This document shows positions 60,224 through 64,000 of a stretch of 64,000 nucleotides of DNA, piece by piece (within the stretch, counting starts at the first letter, position 1; each line of letters begins with the position of its first letter). Source of the stretch: Paragonimus westermani (lineage: Eukaryota > Platyhelminthes > Trematoda > Plagiorchiida > Troglotrematidae); assembly GCA_008508345.1 (NCBI GenBank), contig QNGE01001696.1, positions 71,260-135,259 of the forward strand. Direction: 5' to 3'. The notes under the pieces are model-generated. The model saw only the letters and a program-made list of their open reading frames with translations. It had not been told where the DNA came from and ran no database searches. The position numbers were made by a program, and so were the translations under genes.

Positions 60224-62786
60224 GTGAGTGTACACCGCATCTGCCCCGTGACTGGAATACACGTCAGATTAATTTCAGCTGCCTTCACCAAGGCTTCGAA
60301 ATATAATATCCGTCGCATGCGTGCACTGCCCTCACCAAAACTCAGCGGTCAAATAGGCAAAACTTCAACACTTAGCCCGTGAGGCTGAACGGTTTCTGTG
60401 CATTCTAGCACGGATTCTAATCCTGATTTCAGGATAGAGGAAACATGACATCTGCATCTTCACCCATTTTCACGTCAACTATCCTCCGCCAAATTCGATG
60501 TCTTGCCACGTGAAGGCTGTTACACAAGCATAACGTTCTATACCAGCTTCGCAACCCAGCCGTCCAACCGAGACCACGGCTGTCAACTTGTTTACACAGT
60601 ATATTCAAAAACCCGGGTCCGCACATCTGTACTGTGTTTCTGGCCAGCCCATGGACGTGTGAATGTCATATTGAGGGAGGTACTGTTGACCACCTGTGTG
60701 CTCGGATGAATGGTGGTGGCAGGATATTAGATGGGTGAACGCATGCATAGATAGTGCGCGTCCACGTTCATCCAAGCACGTGCGTTCAGAAGCTTTTCAT
60801 TGGGTGGAAGGGTTGAAACGACAGTGCAATACACAAGTGACACGAACGCAAACGCGGACACCATGAGTCAGTGGTGCCTATTGAGACTGGCTGGAATTTG
60901 GCTTACGTCGAACATTTGCATTTAAGGTCAAATAAGGTCGGTGGGTTCGGGACCGGTTACCTTTACGAGACTGTACACATATACACAAGAATCAGCCGAT
61001 ACGGAGTCAGTTCTGATGTCTTCCCAGGGGCAGTGTTTTTGGATTTTGAAACAGTTATTAGGTCTACAATTCGATCGATGCATAACCCATAGGCTTCGTA
61101 GAACGTGCACATATCGAACGATGTGTTCATTCGTGGTAATTGACATCATCTGCCATCGCCTTTGAAAGAAACGTCGACCACTTATATCACAAATCTAAGT
61201 AATAAAGAGGGAACTTTCTAATTTCGGTTAGTTGATTCACCTACATTTAATGTTTTGCAAGATCAGTGAATTGATGTGAAGTTGACAGCTTTCTTGGTCT
61301 GCTTGCATACTGTTAATCGATGTGATTTACTCGTGTGATTGGTCCAGCAATTTACAGAAACGATAAAAACAATCTTGATTGTTTCGGGTGACCACAACGA
61401 ACATCTCGTCCTTAATTACAGAAGTAGATGTAACAAGCAGACTGAACACGGACTGTTGATGGTTGAAAAATTCAAAGGTGCCCAATTTCACTCCACTGAA
61501 CAAGAACTCTTCGGAACTTTTTACAACACCGCTTACCACAGTAAACTGACGCTCTGGGGAGACAAATTTATCCGTGACTCATTTTTAGTTGTGACCTGGG
61601 AGGTTGAATGCCGCCTGTATATTTTCTCAGTAGGTGAATACAGAGGTGAACTTTTTTCATCAGGAAGCAACCGAAAGACGTTCTGTCACAGCTTTCACGC
61701 TTGATAAGAGAGGCTGCAATAATGAGAGCACGCCATAATTTGTACCTTAGTATTAGCGCTCAGGCTGCCACCACGCAGTTTGCCATCCCACAGTCAAGAA
61801 ACCCAGTAACTGCACTACTGATGAGTAATCGGGCATCTGGTTAACTTCAATTTGAACATCACTCACACTTGATCAAGAGTTTTTCATCCACATGAACCCT
61901 ATAGCCAGCCTTTGTCGAAAAGGAGTACTAGATTCAAGTGTTCCTCTTATTAGGGCTTGTCAGCAGTACACGTCATTAACATGGCTGGGATTAAAACTGC
62001 AACAACGCTTCCACAAGGCAACCCTCTGACCATCTCACAGTTGACCCCACATAGGCACGACCGAATTATCACTTGTGGACACCGCGACTTTCAAATGTGA
62101 GTAGCCACCAAGTTGCCTGGACTTCCTGATAAGGGACACTGTCCTGTTAATACCAGTTGATAACCCCGCCATTAGGACTTCCTAGACAGTTCAAAATCTT
62201 TGGTCTTATTAAACCCGCTAGACGATATTTTCGATTAATGGCTATCGAGAAATGCAATCCTGAAACAGGACGCAATCATATGGAATCTAACAACTCCCTC
62301 GTTTCAGGGCTGTTCCTCGCAATATCTTTAAGACATTATGGGACACTTATTAATCCACAGTCAGTAATCAGGTTTGTGAACACAACCCCTGAAGCATTTT
62401 CTATGAGATTAAAGCGATATTTTCCTTAAACCCAAATCCAATGTATTCAGGTCTCACTCCAGAACACGTGCTAACACATCTGGTCCATAGGTCCAGACTT
62501 GTTAGATGTAACAGGGTTTCAGTATGGTATGGATAAGATCGTTTTTATGATTGAAGACTGTATCTCGAATAAATTGTTCAGTGCAATAACTGAGTATTAC
62601 AGCAACACAGTTTGAAAATTCACTGATCGTTCCACTTGACAATCCGGCATTCACTTATTCTATTAGAACAAACCATGCGCTTCAAGTTTTTTCACGAACA
62701 CTGAATTTTGTTAAGTGTCCAGTGCATATCTGTATGGTTCATCTTATTAGCTGACCCGTAATTCCTTCGATTTTATTTAACCACAG
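60224..62786 (+). other. Intron inside the Frizzled domain
   Basis: This 2.6-kb intron (GTGAGT to ACCACAG) lies in phase 1 after the IEGQIS helix of the Frizzled domain. A short plus-strand stretch near 61.0-61.1 kb resembles a reverse-transcriptase box (see findings). The 121-codon ORF at 61339-61704 is not identifiable. Confidence 0.8.
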
Positions 62787-63074
62787 TCCTAAAGTTGACA
62801 GCACTCCAACCATTACATCGGATCCGCGAAGACTGCCTGAGAAATCTTATGGAGATCATGTGCTACTACAACTTTCCAGTCTGTTTGCCTGTGACCGCCA
62901 GTCCGCTCCGTGAAGACAAGACTGATGTGTCTGGACAGTCAGAGTCTCATGTTTCGGTCACAACGTCACTGACCTATCGTCCACTGTATTTGTGCAGACA
63001 AGACTGTTTGTCGATAATGGAGAACGAGTGTAGTGCTACATTTAAGTATCTGGAGCGATCTATAATGCGCGAAG
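62787..63074 (+). CDS. ROR: ROR-like receptor, Frizzled domain exon B (3' end of gene outside window)
   Basis: This exon encodes residues 277-371 plus 1 nt, most of the Frizzled domain. Its cysteines are C292 (REDCLRNL), C301 (IMCYYNFPVC, the hallmark C-x-Y/H-x-F-P-x-C), C308, C345 and C349 (LCRQDCLSIMENEC) and C357. With C241 and C249 that makes eight of the ten expected; the last two should be in the next exon. Between C308 and C345 there are 36 residues, against roughly a dozen in human ROR1, rich in Ser/Thr and acidic residues, apparently a lineage-specific loop. The acceptor is TTATTTAACCACAG and the donor GTAAGT at 63075. Downstream parts expected in the family are a kringle, one membrane helix and a tyrosine kinase. 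MuSK is the nearest alternative, but it has several Ig domains before Frizzled. Confidence 0.9.
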
Positions 63075-64000
63075 GTAAGTTGCCTACTGTTACCAAATAC
63101 ACTGGATTGTTGCAAACTACCCTGCTGATTTGCTCAGTTGATGATTCATTTGATGCACCTTAACAACAACACACTTTGACGTGCTAACTAGATTTCTCGG
63201 AGTGTGAATTACTCAACAAAAGTTAACAGGGTGTTGAATTCAGCTGCAACTGCCGTGCTATCATATTCAAAACGATGTTGTCTGGTTGAAAAAACAATGC
63301 ATGAGATGAAAAAATACATGACACGTTCCACCTACATTCAATTCGTTGTCCTGTCATTCGTCCACTAAACATGACTGTATCTGATCCGTTACTAAGTGTG
63401 AACCAATGCGCCTACTCTATTTAGAGTCAACAAGACCGTTGATAACACATACACCTGAACGTCTCTTGAGTGACATAATATTAGTATTACAATATGTACC
63501 CACTTTTACTAGACGGGCGATCTCACGATCACGAATCGAAACAGTGAGAAACTTACTTTGTCACCCTGTATGTTCATTGGTTGAAAACAATAGTTTCGGG
63601 AATGTGGTTCAAGATTACACGTCACTGTCTGGAGATGTTCAGTACCGTTCTATTACCTACTCTTGAAGTCTATGAGTACCTGTCAAGTACGAACATTTTG
63701 AGATTAACGTTGACGAGGCGCATGCAGTTCACATCGAATTTCTGCTGCTATTTCAAATCTGAGCTGCATTCACCGGAGGCATAGTGACAACGGAGTCCTC
63801 CTGAATCATTACGACGAGTATTCCAACACATATTGGTAAAAATAACACAGTTCAAATTCAACAAGATGAATGACAACATTTATGTAGTTTTGATTGGTTC
63901 ATTGATAAACCGTCTTCGCTACATCCAAAGGGGATACAGGGCTCATTCGAAGTGAATAATTGTTTTCGTTGCATCTCTTCCACTCCGTCAGGTAGTCATC
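63075..64000 (+). other. Start of the next intron, running off the window
   Basis: The region begins with a GTAAGT donor. I find no exon with the two remaining Frizzled cysteines or a kringle before the window ends, so the gene continues to the right. Short ORFs at 63406-63784 have no recognisable similarity. Confidence 0.65.

Noticed and set aside
61339..61704. 121-codon plus-strand ORF in the Frizzled intron
   Set aside because: It starts and ends without splice signals that would place it in the receptor, no family resemblance was found, and the opposite strand is also open for 70 codons.
1..64000. CRISPR arrays, operons, riboswitches, rRNA and intact tRNA genes
   Set aside because: None were seen. 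The sequence has eukaryotic gene structure, so prokaryotic features were not expected.

Overview
The window looks like nuclear DNA of a flatworm, most likely a digenean trematode with a large genome (fasciolid, echinostomatid or paragonimid type). Reasons: there are no operons or ribosome-binding sites, only short chance ORFs, and one gene is split into short GT-AG exons by introns of 1.9-9.9 kb. The background is moderately AT-rich and littered with decayed retrotransposons (RTE-type LINE, Penelope-like elements, tRNA-derived repeats). The lineage is an inference from element families and gene structure; no species-diagnostic locus is present.

The only protein-coding gene I can support is on the + strand and fills the right half (about 31.06 kb to beyond 63.07 kb). 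Its exons encode a signal peptide, one I-set immunoglobulin domain and most of a Frizzled cysteine-rich domain. This is the extracellular layout of a ROR receptor tyrosine kinase (Drosophila Ror, C. elegans CAM-1, human ROR1/ROR2). Six exons are supported to differing degrees: 31058-31436, 41316-41353, 47958-48135, 50131-50240, 60090-60223 and 62787-63074. The codon phases match at four of the five junctions. At the fifth (50240 to 60090) the frame breaks, so a linker exon is missing; the best candidate is 52183-52225. The last two Frizzled cysteines, the kringle, transmembrane segment and kinase domain should lie to the right of the window.

The left half (1-31 kb) holds no gene I can support. 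It contains the 5' end of an RTE-type LINE cut by the window edge (minus strand), a 166-bp foldback element (1748-1913), a decayed LINE reverse transcriptase (13.5-14.9 kb, plus strand) and an inverted repeat pair near 16 kb. One arm of that pair carries a hammerhead-ribozyme-like core inside a 24-bp hairpin. Between these is unassigned DNA, including one member of a dispersed repeat (7.18 kb) whose partner lies inside the gene at 51.94 kb.

The gene's introns hold the Penelope-like relics. Reverse-transcriptase and GIY-YIG-like endonuclease remains lie at 32.7-33.75 kb (plus), an inverted endonuclease fragment at 32.2-32.4 kb (minus), and a further relic at 53.5-54.5 kb (minus). An inverted pair of tRNA-derived repeats sits at 56.7-57.0 kb. 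All mobile-element proteins here are broken by stops, frameshifts and loss of catalytic boxes.

I found no CRISPR, operon, defence cassette or other new multi-gene system. The points most worth follow-up are the gene model, its 38-nt microexon, the enlarged Frizzled loop and the hammerhead-like palindrome.
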